Source: Streptomyces sp. Ncost-T10-10d (GTDB lineage Bacteria > Actinomycetota > Actinomycetes > Streptomycetales > Streptomycetaceae). Taken from it: a stretch of DNA of 64,000 bases. Below, piece after piece: positions 7,592 to 15,599 of this stretch. The stretch spans positions 62,001-126,000 of the forward strand of contig NZ_FMDF01000218.1 of NCBI RefSeq assembly GCF_900091955.1. Reading direction: 5' to 3'. Numbering within the stretch: the first letter of the stretch is position 1; each line of letters begins with the position of its first letter. Both the position numbers and the translations under genes were made by a program. Under the pieces are notes generated by a model. It did not search any database, had not been told where the DNA came from, and saw only the letters and a program-made list of their open reading frames with translations.

Positions 7592-8400
7592 ACTTCCTTT
7601 GCCGCCTCTTCGATCACCTTCACAGACGCTTCCGGGCTGAGCGCCTGCGCCCGCAGAATGCCATATTTACCGAACAGGTTTCCCAGGTCGGGCTGTTCGC
7701 TGATGAAGAAGCTGCCGCCCTGGCCCTCGATGTAGGCGAGCTGGCGTCGTTCTTCCGTCTCCAGCAGGACAAATGGTCCGTCAAGGCCAACGTGGGTCTT
7801 GCGGTCTGGAGACATCACCTGAATCTGTACGTGTCGCAGCTGGGCGATCTCCAAGATGTGGCGGAGTTGCTTTCTGCGCACCTGAGGGCCGCCGATGGGA
7901 CGGGTGAGAGCGCTCAGCTCCAGAACGAAACCGATATCCGGAGCGGGCTTGCGGGTGAAGAGACGTTGGCGTTCCAGGCGGGCCGAGACTCGCCCCTCGA
8001 CCTCTTCGTCGTCGACCGACGGGTATGTATGGCTGAGTACCGTGCGGGCGTAGTCCTCGATCTGAAGCAGACCGGGCACCACGTGTGTTTCGTACTCATG
8101 CCGACTGGAGGCGCGCGACTCCTCCTCGGCGAACTCCGTGAACCACGAGGCCAAATGGCTGACTGGCAGCTTGGCCGCGGCGGCCAGCAGTGCACCTTGT
8201 GCACCCAAAACCTGGTCCGCGCACGGTACGAATTTCCCCTTCGGCGGCCGCTTCCCCCGCTCCACCATCGCCACCTGCGACTTGGAGAAACCAATCTTCA
8301 AGCCCAAGGCCTCCTGCGACAGCCCGACTCGGTCCCGGAAGAAACGCAACAACGCCCCGAACATCTCGGCGTTACCGCCCCCTTGACCACCGGAGTGCAC
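7588..8400 (-). CDS. XRE helix-turn-helix regulator with DUF5753 (WhiJ-like)
   Basis: 270 residues. The N-terminal HTH is FFRDRVGLSQEALGLKIGFS followed by KSQVAMVERGKRPP. The rest is the DUF5753 domain (SWFTEFAEEESRASSRHEYE, VVPGLLQIEDYARTVLSHTY, then QVMSPDRKTHVGLDGPFVLL near the end). Such proteins pair with DUF397 proteins and control development or antibiotic production in Streptomyces. GTG at 8400 was chosen because GGGAGGTG sits 7 bases upstream; the next in-frame start is ATG 8364. The frame is open to 8484 but lacks a better ribosome site. It is co-transcribed with the DUF397 gene and divergent from the 142-residue protein. Confidence 0.88.
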   Translation of the reverse strand: MHSGGQGGGNAEMFGALLRFFRDRVGLSQEALGLKIGFSKSQVAMVERGKRPPKGKFVPCADQVLGAQGALLAAAAKLPVSHLASWFTEFAEEESRASSRHEYETHVVPGLLQIEDYARTVLSHTYPSVDDEEVEGRVSARLERQRLFTRKPAPDIGFVLELSALTRPIGGPQVRRKQLRHILEIAQLRHVQIQVMSPDRKTHVGLDGPFVLLETEERRQLAYIEGQGGSFFISEQPDLGNLFGKYGILRAQALSPEASVKVIEEAAKEV

Positions 8401-8431
8401 AACCCCACCTCCCGAGTACACAACAGTGCAC
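8395..8431. promoter_or_regulatory. Three GTRCAC repeats at helical spacing, candidate XRE operator
   Basis: GTGCAC (8395-8400), GTACAC (8416-8421) and GTGCAC (8426-8431), the first two followed by AAC. Start-to-start distances are 21 and 10 bases, i.e. about two turns and one turn of helix, so all sites face the same side. They overlap the XRE start and ribosome site, fitting autoregulation. Confidence 0.5.
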
Positions 8432-8482
8432 AGACGCCCTGTGTCCCTGGTCACGGTAGGTGTCGGCCGGGACGCTTTCCCC

Positions 8483-8911
8483 ATGGAACGGAAAAGTTCA
8501 CCCGCCCCGGTGCCCTCGTGGGTACCCGCGTCCGGACACGCCCTGCGATACGTCGGTATTCACTTCGACGCGGTACGGATCCCCGGCGTGCTCGGCGAGC
8601 AAGTCGCTTACGAGGTCATGCAGTTCACCGACTTCCAGGCGGGCCCGATCGTGCGGTCGAGGATCGGGGAGCGCAGCATGTACTTCCTGTTGCCACCGCG
8701 AAGCGCCCGCGCACACCGGTGGCCGTCGGGGGCGCAGATGATGGGGTGCTACGGGCAGAACGCGGCGTTCGTCGGGGTGCCTGCGCTGCACGGACTGACC
8801 TGGCCGCTCGACTGGCGCTCACTGCCCACGGCCGAGGCGCCGTTCGTGGATGCCGGCCTACTGCACGAACTGGTCCTGGAGGTGACGGCCAGGGGAGGGA
8901 AGGGGGCGTGA
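8483..8911 (+). CDS. Hypothetical protein divergent from WhiJ-like regulator
   Basis: 142 residues starting at ATG 8483 (MERKSSPAPVPSWVPASG). The body contains RYVGIHFDAVRIPGVLGEQV, IVRSRIGERSMYFLLPPRS and LTWPLDWRSLPTAEAPF. It belongs to a type of small Streptomyces protein that I associate with WhiJ/DUF397 neighbourhoods, but no fold or active site can be assigned with confidence. It occupies the position held by an anti-sigma-like ATPase in the second module of this window (37673). No convincing ribosome site precedes the ATG; in-frame GTGs at 8426 and 8441 are alternatives. Confidence 0.65.
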   Translation: MERKSSPAPVPSWVPASGHALRYVGIHFDAVRIPGVLGEQVAYEVMQFTDFQAGPIVRSRIGERSMYFLLPPRSARAHRWPSGAQMMGCYGQNAAFVGVPALHGLTWPLDWRSLPTAEAPFVDAGLLHELVLEVTARGGKGA

Positions 8912-9074
8912 GGGACGTGAGATCCAGGTGAAAGGGGACAAGGCTCCCGCAGCCTGCGGTACGGTGATCGCGTCATAACGCTCTGTGTCGCACCTGCACC
9001 CAGGGCGGCCCCCGGGGGTGCTACCAACACCGCTCCGAGGGCCTTCACCACGAGTGGACAAGGACTCCACCGGG

Positions 9075-10109
9075 ATGCTTCGGCATGCTATCGCGCCCTC
9101 GCGGCGTTACACGAAGGCTTCGCACGACGTCGTGCGCCATCCGCGTCTGGGCAGTGACGCGAAGGTTCTCCTCCTGCACGTACAGGGGCTTCCCGAAGAC
9201 CAGGCCGGGCAGGCGCTCAGTGAGCATGCGAGGAAGCTCGGGATCACTGGACGGGCGTACCAGAAGGCCAAGAAGCAGCTGGCGGAGAACGGTTTCGTGC
9301 ATGAGCGGCGGCGGCAGGTGGGCCGGGGGCACTGGGCCACCGACCAACTCTGCTCGAACGTCCCGCTCACGGCGGAAGAGGCCCGACGGGTCCTGGACGG
9401 GCTGGTGGTGGCGCCTGCACCCCAGCCGAGTGCGCAGGAACGGACGGTCGGTCAGCCGGGGATTCGGGCGGTCGGTGACTCACTACCGGTAGAAGAAGAA
9501 CGTGAGAAGAACTATCCCCACCCACCCTCCGAAGCCGAAGCCGAAGCCGAAGCCGAAGCCGAAGCCGAAGCCGAAGCCGAAGCCGAACCCGAGTCCGAAG
9601 CCGAGCCCGGTCGCGACAGCACCCCTGACCCCGAACTGAACGTGACAGAACGGCTCCTGCTGTCACTTCGCCACGCGACACCCCAGCTGCACCTGGGAGT
9701 CCGCGAAGCCCGGGGGCTCGCCGAGCTGGCTGCGGAGTGGATTCGGCGCGGCATCACGACCACCGACTTACGCCGGGCCCTGACCAGCGAACTGCCCCCG
9801 GAGGGCGTGCGGTCAGCGGTCGGATTCCTGCGCCACCGCCTCGTACAGAAACTCCCGGAACCCCCGGCGCCCACCGATGCCCGCCCCGCGACACCACCCC
9901 GCGTCAGGGAACTCGTCCCCTGCGCCGGTCCTGGCGAGGATCACGTCTTCCGGGCGGTGGGCGACGAAACACACTGCGCCCCGTGCCGCCAGGAGGAGGC
10001 GCGGGCATCCTGGGCCACCCAAGCAGCCGCGTACGCGCAGCAGCCTCCCCACATCCCCTGGCGCGAACGAGTCGCTTCCCTCGTGGCGAACCCGGCCGAG
10101 ACCGCCTGA
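9075..10109 (+). CDS. Winged-helix protein with Glu-Ala repeat and C-terminal Cys cluster
   Basis: 344 residues. The N-terminal ~110 residues look like a winged helix (VVRHPRLGSDAKVLLLHVQG, then LGITGRAYQKAKKQLAENGF and a basic wing HERRRQVGRGH). The middle is a low-complexity Glu-Ala run encoded by the GAAGCC repeat. The C-terminal third (LAELAAEWIRRGITTTDLRR, VRSAVGFLRHRLVQKLP) and the terminal Cys segment (VPCAGPG ... THCAPCR) match the protein at 35346-36293, so the two are paralogues. ATG 9075 is the first start consistent with the conserved MLRHAIAPSRRYTKAS opening. A 160-base GC-rich leader with inverted repeats precedes it. Role unknown; DNA binding is inferred. Confidence 0.8.
   Translation: MLRHAIAPSRRYTKASHDVVRHPRLGSDAKVLLLHVQGLPEDQAGQALSEHARKLGITGRAYQKAKKQLAENGFVHERRRQVGRGHWATDQLCSNVPLTAEEARRVLDGLVVAPAPQPSAQERTVGQPGIRAVGDSLPVEEEREKNYPHPPSEAEAEAEAEAEAEAEAEAEPESEAEPGRDSTPDPELNVTERLLLSLRHATPQLHLGVREARGLAELAAEWIRRGITTTDLRRALTSELPPEGVRSAVGFLRHRLVQKLPEPPAPTDARPATPPRVRELVPCAGPGEDHVFRAVGDETHCAPCRQEEARASWATQAAAYAQQPPHIPWRERVASLVANPAETA
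9531..9584 (+). repeat. Hexanucleotide repeat (GAAGCC) x 9
   Basis: Nine uninterrupted copies of GAAGCC, followed by degenerate copies to about 9606, encode an alternating Glu-Ala linker. Six-base units keep the frame, so copy-number change alters linker length only. Confidence 0.95.
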
Positions 10110-10237
10110 AGGGCAGTCGGCGGTGCACCAGTATCAGCCGAGCCGGGGAACTGGGCCCTTCCCATCGGCAAGGCGGCCTGGGGACCCGCGGGCCGGTCGA
10201 TGCTCGACCGTGTTCCGGCATCCGGCTGAACGTTCTC

Positions 10238-10272
10238 CCGCTCGCCGCTCGCCGCTCGCCGCTCGCCGCTCG
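10238..10272. repeat. Heptanucleotide repeat (CCGCTCG) x 5
   Basis: Five perfect tandem copies of CCGCTCG in the non-coding gap between the winged-helix gene and the MFS gene, just left of the terminator stem. Confidence 0.9.
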
Positions 10273-10275
10273 GCC

Positions 10276-10314
10276 CGCTGCCCGGCGTCGGCGGAGGGGT
10301 GACGCCGGGCAGCG
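10276..10314. terminator. Strong bidirectional hairpin terminator
   Basis: 14-bp perfect stem: 10276-10289 (CGCTGCCCGGCGTC) pairs with 10301-10314 (GACGCCGGGCAGCG), with an 11-base loop. It lies between the convergent winged-helix and MFS genes. Confidence 0.75.
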
Positions 10315-10376
10315 CGGATCGGCTTCCCCGCCGGGCTCGTGGCCCGGGTGGGGTGCCGCAACGGGTGTCGGGCCGG

Positions 10377-11834
10377 TCAGGCTTCGACAGCGGCCTGTTC
10401 AGGGGCGCGGGCCGCTTCGTCCTTCGCGGTGTCGGACGCACTGTGGCGCACCGCCGGGATGACGAGGGCGATCGCCGCGGCGACCAGGGCGACGCCGCAG
10501 CCGATGATCAGGCCGGTGCGGAAGCCGCTCTCCGAGGTGAAGCTGTGGCCGCCCGCCGTGGTGGTCAGCTGGGACAGGACCACGCCGATCACGGCCGCAC
10601 CGATCGAGGTGCCGAGGGAACGCATCAGCGTGTTGAAGCCGTTGGCCGCGGCAGTCTCGGAGAGCGGCACGGCGCCCATGATCAGGGCCGGCATGGAGCC
10701 GTAGGCGAGACCCACACCGCTGTTGATGACCATGAGGGACAGCATCAGACCCCAGGCGGAGCCCATGAGGACGAGGGAGAGGCCGTACCCGGCGGCCAGG
10801 ACCAGGGCGCCGCAGATCAGGGTGAACTTCGGTCCCCGGGCGTCGGTGAGCTTTCCGCCGAACGGAGAGACGATCATCATCATGACGCCGCCGGGGGCCA
10901 TCCAGAGGCCCGCCGCCAGCATCGACTGGCCGAGACCGTAACCGGTGGCCGCGGGGAACTGGAGCAGCTGAGGCACGATCAGCATGCTGGCGTACATGCC
11001 GAAGCCGACGAAGATCGAGGCGACGTTGGTGATCAGCACGCGGGGGCGGGCCGTGGTGCGCAGGTCGACCAGCGGGTCACGGGTGCGCAGTTCCCACGCG
11101 CCCCAGGCGAGCAGCACGACGACGGCGGCGATGAACAGGCTGAGCGTCGTCCCGGAGGCCCATCCCCACTCGGCGCCCTTGGAGACGGCGAGCAGCAGGC
11201 AGACCAGGCCGACGCCGAGGCCGAGCGCGCCGGGTGCGTCGAAACGCTGCCCCTTGGCGCCGGCCGGGACGTCCGGGATGAGGAACCAGATCAGGGTGGC
11301 GATGGCCACGGCCAGGACGGCGGAGCCCCAGAACAGCACGCGCCAGTTCGCATACTGCGCGACGGCCGAGGCGATCGGCAGGCCGAGGCCGCCGCCGATA
11401 CCCATGGACGCGCTGACCAGGGCGATGGAGGAGCTGAGCTTCTCGGCGGGGACCACGTCGCGGAGCAGGGCGATGCCGAGCGGCACCATGCCCATGCCCA
11501 TGCCCTGCAGACCACGCCCGATGATCATGGGTACGACGGACGACGCGAGGGCGCAGACCACCGATCCCGCGATGAGGGGCACTGAGCAGGCGAGGAGCAT
11601 CCGGCGCTTGCCCAGCAGGTCACCGAGGCGTCCGGTGACGGGCACGCACACCGCCCCCACCAGCAGGGTCACCGTGATCACCCAGGCGGCGTTCGCGGAG
11701 CTGGTGTGCAGGATCTGCGGCAGTTCCGCGATGAGCGGTGTGACCAGGGTCTGCATGATCGCGGCCACGATGCCGGCGAATGCCAGCGTGGCGATCACAC
11801 CGTTCGCGCGGGTCGGTGCTTGGGGGGCTCCCAT
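10377..11834 (-). CDS. MFS drug/H+ antiporter, 14-TM (DHA2) type
   Basis: 485-residue inner-membrane efflux pump. It has the conserved motif A after the second span (GRLGDLLGKRRMLLAC) and motif C-like Gly-rich SASMGIGGGLGLPIASA in the fifth. About 14 hydrophobic spans can be counted, with the longer central loop expected of the DHA2 family. ATG 11834 has GAGGAG 7 bases upstream. It is divergent from a MarR regulator; the palindromes at 11879-11924 lie between them, so MarR probably represses the pump and itself until an inhibitor binds. The C-terminus is Ala/Glu-rich and cytoplasmic. Confidence 0.92.
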   Translation of the reverse strand: MGAPQAPTRANGVIATLAFAGIVAAIMQTLVTPLIAELPQILHTSSANAAWVITVTLLVGAVCVPVTGRLGDLLGKRRMLLACSVPLIAGSVVCALASSVVPMIIGRGLQGMGMGMVPLGIALLRDVVPAEKLSSSIALVSASMGIGGGLGLPIASAVAQYANWRVLFWGSAVLAVAIATLIWFLIPDVPAGAKGQRFDAPGALGLGVGLVCLLLAVSKGAEWGWASGTTLSLFIAAVVVLLAWGAWELRTRDPLVDLRTTARPRVLITNVASIFVGFGMYASMLIVPQLLQFPAATGYGLGQSMLAAGLWMAPGGVMMMIVSPFGGKLTDARGPKFTLICGALVLAAGYGLSLVLMGSAWGLMLSLMVINSGVGLAYGSMPALIMGAVPLSETAAANGFNTLMRSLGTSIGAAVIGVVLSQLTTTAGGHSFTSESGFRTGLIIGCGVALVAAAIALVIPAVRHSASDTAKDEAARAPEQAAVEA

Positions 11835-11878
11835 GTCGGGACTCCTCGGATGGCTGTCGGGTATCGAATTGCATCGTA

Positions 11879-11924
11879 CATGACTTATGCATCATGCACA
11901 TTATGTGCGCGATGCATAGTCATG
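11879..11924. promoter_or_regulatory. Nested palindromes between MFS and MarR genes
   Basis: Outer arms CATGACTTATGCATC (11879-11893) and GATGCATAGTCATG (11911-11924) are complementary apart from one extra base. An inner palindrome GCACATTATGTGC lies at 11896-11908. The stretch is AT-rich and sits 45 bases upstream of the MFS start, where a MarR dimer or pair of dimers would bind. Confidence 0.6.
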
Positions 11925-11999
11925 TGAGAGGATGGAGCGGGGCCGCTCCGAAATGAAACGTGCCGGCGGCCCGGCAAGGAGCGAGAGGCAGCGGTCGCA

Positions 12000-12455
12000 A
12001 TGGTCAGGGCTACGCAAGAGGTCGAGTACGAGCAGATGCTGCTCAGCCGCCATGGACTTCTGCATCACAGGAACGGCCGCCGCGAGGACAGCCGGCTGGA
12101 GCGGAGCGCCTACATCCTGCTCAGCCGCATCCGTGTCCAGGGGCCGATGTCCATCGGTGAACTGAGCGATGCGTTCGGGCTCGACGCCTCGACCCTCAAC
12201 CGGCAGACCGCCGCGGCGAAGCGCGCCGGTCTCGTCGAGCGCATACCCGACCCCGACGGCGGCATGGCCCGTAAGTTCCGCATCACCGACGAGGGTGCGC
12301 GCATGCTCGATGAAGAGCAGGAGCGCAATACGAGCTCGCTGGACCAGATCATGTCCGACTGGTCCGAGGAGGACGTCTCGGCCTTCGCCGCGTACCTCAG
12401 GCGCTTCAACGCCGACATCGAGCGCCTGAGCGGACGCCGGTGGCCGCGCCCCTGA
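12000..12455 (+). CDS. MarR-family regulator of the divergent MFS pump
   Basis: 151 residues with a winged HTH (GPMSIGELSDAFGLDASTLN, RQTAAAKRAGLVERI) and wing DPDGGMARKFRITDEG. This matches MarR length and order. ATG 12000 is preceded by AAGGAGCGAGAGG (GGAG core ~20 bases upstream, GAGAGG closer). Divergent orientation with an efflux pump and a shared palindrome-rich intergenic region is the classic MarR repressor layout. The inducing ligand is unknown. Confidence 0.88.
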   Translation: MVRATQEVEYEQMLLSRHGLLHHRNGRREDSRLERSAYILLSRIRVQGPMSIGELSDAFGLDASTLNRQTAAAKRAGLVERIPDPDGGMARKFRITDEGARMLDEEQERNTSSLDQIMSDWSEEDVSAFAAYLRRFNADIERLSGRRWPRP

Positions 12456-12499
12456 TCCGACCCGTCAGTGGTGGCAACCGCGCGGCAGGTCCTGGAGGC

Positions 12500-12650
12500 G
12501 GCGGCCGCGAGCGACCCCGAGCCCGCCCGCACCCCACCCCGAACCGGACGTGACACAAAGGGCCCCCACTGTCACGTTCCCACGGGCACTCCGGTCTGCC
12601 CGAGCCGTCGCGTACGCGCAACAGCCTTCCCACACGCCGGGCGTCGCCGG
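12500..12650 (+). pseudogene. Decayed fragment of a winged-helix (9075-type) gene tail
   Basis: Two blocks match the gene at 9075-10109. ACCCC..CCCGAAC.G.ACGTGACA then CTGTCAC (12531-12575) matches 9620-9655. GCGTACGCGCA.CAGCCT.CCCACA (12610-12634) matches 10029-10053. About 370 bases between the blocks are missing, frames are broken and there is no start. It fills most of the 260-base gap between the MarR gene and the membrane-protein gene. Confidence 0.6.
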
Positions 12651-12715
12651 TCATACCCAGGTCTGACGCCGTAATCCAGGCCCTGGTCCGATGTCGTGGA
12701 GGGGTCGGCCAGGAC

Positions 12716-13543
12716 ATGGTCGGCGGTATGACCGCCCTGCCACGGAACACCGCCCCCGACTCCTTGCCCGCAGCAACCGCGACGGCTGCCGCTCCCGCAC
12801 ACCCTTCCACCGCCCTCGGTCGCATGCTCCCGGTGGAGGCCATGGAGGCCTTTCCCGGCCGCTGGGTGGGCGGCGTCGCCCTGGTGCTGGGCCCGCTGCT
12901 CATGCTGGCCGGGGCCCTGGCGCGGGTCCGCTCCGACTTCTTCTTTCCCGCTCAACTCGCCGCGTACGAACGGAATCCCGGCCTGATGGCCATCTCGTAC
13001 GCCCTCTTCGGCGTGGGCAATCTGCTGCTCTGGCCCGCCGTGGCCGTGCTTGCCGCCCGGATCGGGACGCGCAGTCCTGGCTGGGGCCTGTGGGGCGGAG
13101 TGCTGGCCATGTCCGGGCTGTTCGCCCGTACCTTTCACGCCGGGGCCGATCACATGGCTTTCCGGCTGACCGACGCCGAGGGCGCCGAGGCCGCCACCCG
13201 GGTTGTCTCCGAAACGTACGGTGTCTTCCAGATCTTCTCCGCGCTGAACCTCGCCATCCTGGCGGGCTGGCTGGTGCTCGCCCTCGGCGCCCGGCGCACC
13301 CGGATACTCGGCCCGGTACGCGCGTTCGCCCTCGCACTGATGGCGGCCCTGCCGTTGGGCGTGCTCAAGGGCACCACCCCGCTGTCACTGGTGGCCCTCG
13401 TGGGGCTGACCGCCGCCCTGTTGCCGATGGGCCTCGGAATGCTGCGGGAGGGCCCGCGGCCCAGCCGGGCCACCGTTCTGCGCTGGGTGCCGCTGACGCT
13501 GGTCACACTGGTGCTGATGGTCTTGCTGGGACAGGCGGGCTGA
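12716..13543 (+). CDS. Polytopic membrane protein of unknown function
   Basis: 275 residues. A ~45-residue polar Ala/Pro N-terminus is followed by about seven hydrophobic spans (GVALVLGPLLMLAGALA, YALFGVGNLLLWPAVAVLAA, GVLAMSGLFA, LNLAILAGWLVLALG, ALALMAALPLGVL, LVALVGLTAALLPMGLG, LTLVTLVLMVLLGQ). A loop contains FARTFHAGADHMAF, with two His that could bind metal. ATG 12716 has GGAGGGG 11 bases upstream; ATG 12728 is an alternative. It ends just before the sensor-kinase gene and could be part of the same operon. I do not recognise the family with certainty. Confidence 0.75.
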   Translation: MVGGMTALPRNTAPDSLPAATATAAAPAHPSTALGRMLPVEAMEAFPGRWVGGVALVLGPLLMLAGALARVRSDFFFPAQLAAYERNPGLMAISYALFGVGNLLLWPAVAVLAARIGTRSPGWGLWGGVLAMSGLFARTFHAGADHMAFRLTDAEGAEAATRVVSETYGVFQIFSALNLAILAGWLVLALGARRTRILGPVRAFALALMAALPLGVLKGTTPLSLVALVGLTAALLPMGLGMLREGPRPSRATVLRWVPLTLVTLVLMVLLGQAG

Positions 13544-13570
13544 GTGGCCGGGGACAGATACGGTCATGTC

Positions 13571-14746
13571 ATGAACCGCACGGTCGGCCGCCATCTCTAC
13601 GCCGTCGACCTTGCGTCGGCTGTCGCCGTGAGCGCGATCTATGCCGGCTTTGCCGGCCTGACCGCAGCCGACGGGCAGCCGGTCTACGACGGCCCGGCCT
13701 GGCTCCTGTGGCTGATCGTCGCTGCCGTCGGTCTGCCCATCGCGTTGCGCCGCCGTTGGCCGCTGCCTGTCATGGGCGTCGTACTGGCGGCCCTCACCGC
13801 CGCTTCCGTTCTGGACCTGACGCGCGAACCGTACGCGGCGGCGGGCCTGGCCGCCTATCCGGTGGGCCTGGCGGAGCCTGCCCGCCGCTCGGTGACGGCG
13901 CTCGCCGTCGCGCTGCCGGTGGCGGCCGGCGGGGTGTATCTGGGCGAGGCGGTGATCACCCCGGCCGGGGACCGGCAGGGAGCCGCGGGCCTGGCCGCCC
14001 TGGTGCTGGTGGTGATCGGCGGCGCCTGGACGGCGGGCTTCGTCGTACGCTCGCGCCGGGCCGAGGCACAGCGGCATGAGCAGCGACGGGCCGAGCGCGC
14101 ACTCGACGAGGAACGGCTGCGCATCGCCCGCGAGTTGCACGACATCGTGTCGCACAACCTCAGCCTGATCGCCGTCAAGGCGGGCGTCGCCGCCCATGTG
14201 GCCCAGGCCGATCCGCAGGAGGCCCGCGCCGCGCTCAAGGTCATAGAGGAGACCAGCAGGGCCGCACTGACGGAGATGCGCCGCACTCTTGGCGTACTGC
14301 GCACGGAAGGTGCCCCGTTGAGGCCGGCGCAGGGCCTCGGTGACCTGGCCCGACTGGCCCAGGACGCGTGCCGGGCGGGCGTCGACGCGGACCTGACGGT
14401 CCGCGGGGCGGAATCCCTCGCGGAGGGTGCACAGCTGACGGTGTACCGGATCGTGCAGGAGGGGCTGACCAATGTGGTCAGGCACGCTTCGCCGACTCGC
14501 TGCCTGGTCACGGTCGAGGTCGAGGTCGCGGCGGACGGCGGAGAGGCCGTCCGTATCGATGTGGTCGACGACGGGCCTTCGGACGGCACCCGCCCACCGG
14601 CCCGGGAACTGCCGGGCGGGCATGGCCTGATGGGCATGCGGGAGCGTGCACTCATGTACGGCGGGAGCTTCGAGGCCGGTCCGCGGACCGAGGGCGGCTT
14701 CGCCGTGTCCGTACGGCTTCCGATCGACGGAGGGAGCCCGTCATGA
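13571..14746 (+). CDS. NarL-type sensor histidine kinase
   Basis: 391 residues. Four or five N-terminal membrane spans (AVDLASAVAVSAIYAGFAG, LLWLIVAAVGLPIAL, LAALVLVVIGGAWTAGFVV) are followed by the HisKA_3 dimerisation/phosphoacceptor motif RIARELHDIVSHNLSLI and a HATPase domain (N-box EGLTNVVRHA, G-box DDGP and GGHGLMGMRERA). Architecture and length fit the HPK7/NarX-DesK class. A GTG at 13544 directly follows the upstream stop and is an alternative start; ATG 13571 was preferred because it gives a compact hydrophobic N-terminus. Its stop overlaps the response-regulator ATG. Confidence 0.9.
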   Translation: MNRTVGRHLYAVDLASAVAVSAIYAGFAGLTAADGQPVYDGPAWLLWLIVAAVGLPIALRRRWPLPVMGVVLAALTAASVLDLTREPYAAAGLAAYPVGLAEPARRSVTALAVALPVAAGGVYLGEAVITPAGDRQGAAGLAALVLVVIGGAWTAGFVVRSRRAEAQRHEQRRAERALDEERLRIARELHDIVSHNLSLIAVKAGVAAHVAQADPQEARAALKVIEETSRAALTEMRRTLGVLRTEGAPLRPAQGLGDLARLAQDACRAGVDADLTVRGAESLAEGAQLTVYRIVQEGLTNVVRHASPTRCLVTVEVEVAADGGEAVRIDVVDDGPSDGTRPPARELPGGHGLMGMRERALMYGGSFEAGPRTEGGFAVSVRLPIDGGSPS

Positions 14747-15474
14747 CCGGGCCGACAGTTCCCGGGCAGGCCGGACCGGCCTCCGCGGGCCCGGATCCGG
14801 GCCCCATCCGCGTCCTCATCGCCGACGACCAGGCCATGGTCCGCGGCAGCTTCCGCGTCCTCGTCGACCACACCCCCGGCCTGACCGCCGTCGGCGAGGC
14901 GGCGACGGGCGCCGAAGCCGTCGAACTCGTCCGTCGCGCACAGCCGGACGTCGTCCTCATGGACATCCGTATGCCCGGCCTGGACGGCATCGAGGCCACC
15001 CGCCGCATCTGCGCCGATCCGTCCACGGCCGGAGCCCGCGTCCTCATCCTCACCACTTTCGACCTGGACGAGTACGTCTATGCCGCCCTGCGCGCGGGCG
15101 CTGCGGGCTTCCTCCTGAAGGACACACCGCCGTCGGAGGTTCTGAACGCCATCACCGTCATCGCCGCCGGAGACTCCCTCCTCGCCCCCTCGGTCACCCG
15201 CCGCCTGATCGCCGACTTCGCCCGCCGCCCCGAGCCGGGCCGCCCCCCGGCCCGCACCCTCGACGGCGTCACGGACCGTGAGCTGGAGGTCCTGAGCCTG
15301 ATCGCCCGCGGCCTGTCCAACACGGAACTGGCGGAGCACCTGCACCTGAGCCTCGCCACGGTCAAGACCCACATCGGACGCCTGCTGTCCAAGCTCCGGG
15401 CGCGCGACCGCGCACAGTTGGTGATCGTCGCCTACGAGACGGGCTTGGTGGCCTCGGGCCGGCCCGGCCTGTGA
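14743..15474 (+). CDS. NarL/LuxR-family response regulator
   Basis: 243 residues. The receiver domain has acidic pair VLIADDQAMVR, phospho-acceptor VVLMDIRMPG (about Asp74), LILTTFDLDEY and the switch Lys in FLLKDTPP. The output domain is a LuxR-type HTH (TDRELEVLSLIARGLSNTEL, LSLATVKTHIGRLLSKL). ATG 14743 overlaps the kinase stop (ATGA), so kinase and regulator are made together. A Gly/Pro N-terminal extension of ~20 residues precedes the receiver. Confidence 0.95.
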   Translation: MTGPTVPGQAGPASAGPDPGPIRVLIADDQAMVRGSFRVLVDHTPGLTAVGEAATGAEAVELVRRAQPDVVLMDIRMPGLDGIEATRRICADPSTAGARVLILTTFDLDEYVYAALRAGAAGFLLKDTPPSEVLNAITVIAAGDSLLAPSVTRRLIADFARRPEPGRPPARTLDGVTDRELEVLSLIARGLSNTELAEHLHLSLATVKTHIGRLLSKLRARDRAQLVIVAYETGLVASGRPGL

Positions 15475-15599
15475 CGTTGTCGTCGGCGTGGCCCGTGGGA
15501 ATGGTGTCGCCCACTCCGCCGCAGGGGAGGCGGCGACCTCGCTTGCCACCGGGTCGAAAACACGTAGAGGTGCACGGCGTCGGCGGACATGATGACGGC

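Noticed and set aside
9531-9606. CRISPR-like array
   Set aside because: Uninterrupted six-base units without spacers, in frame within a gene; it is a microsatellite.
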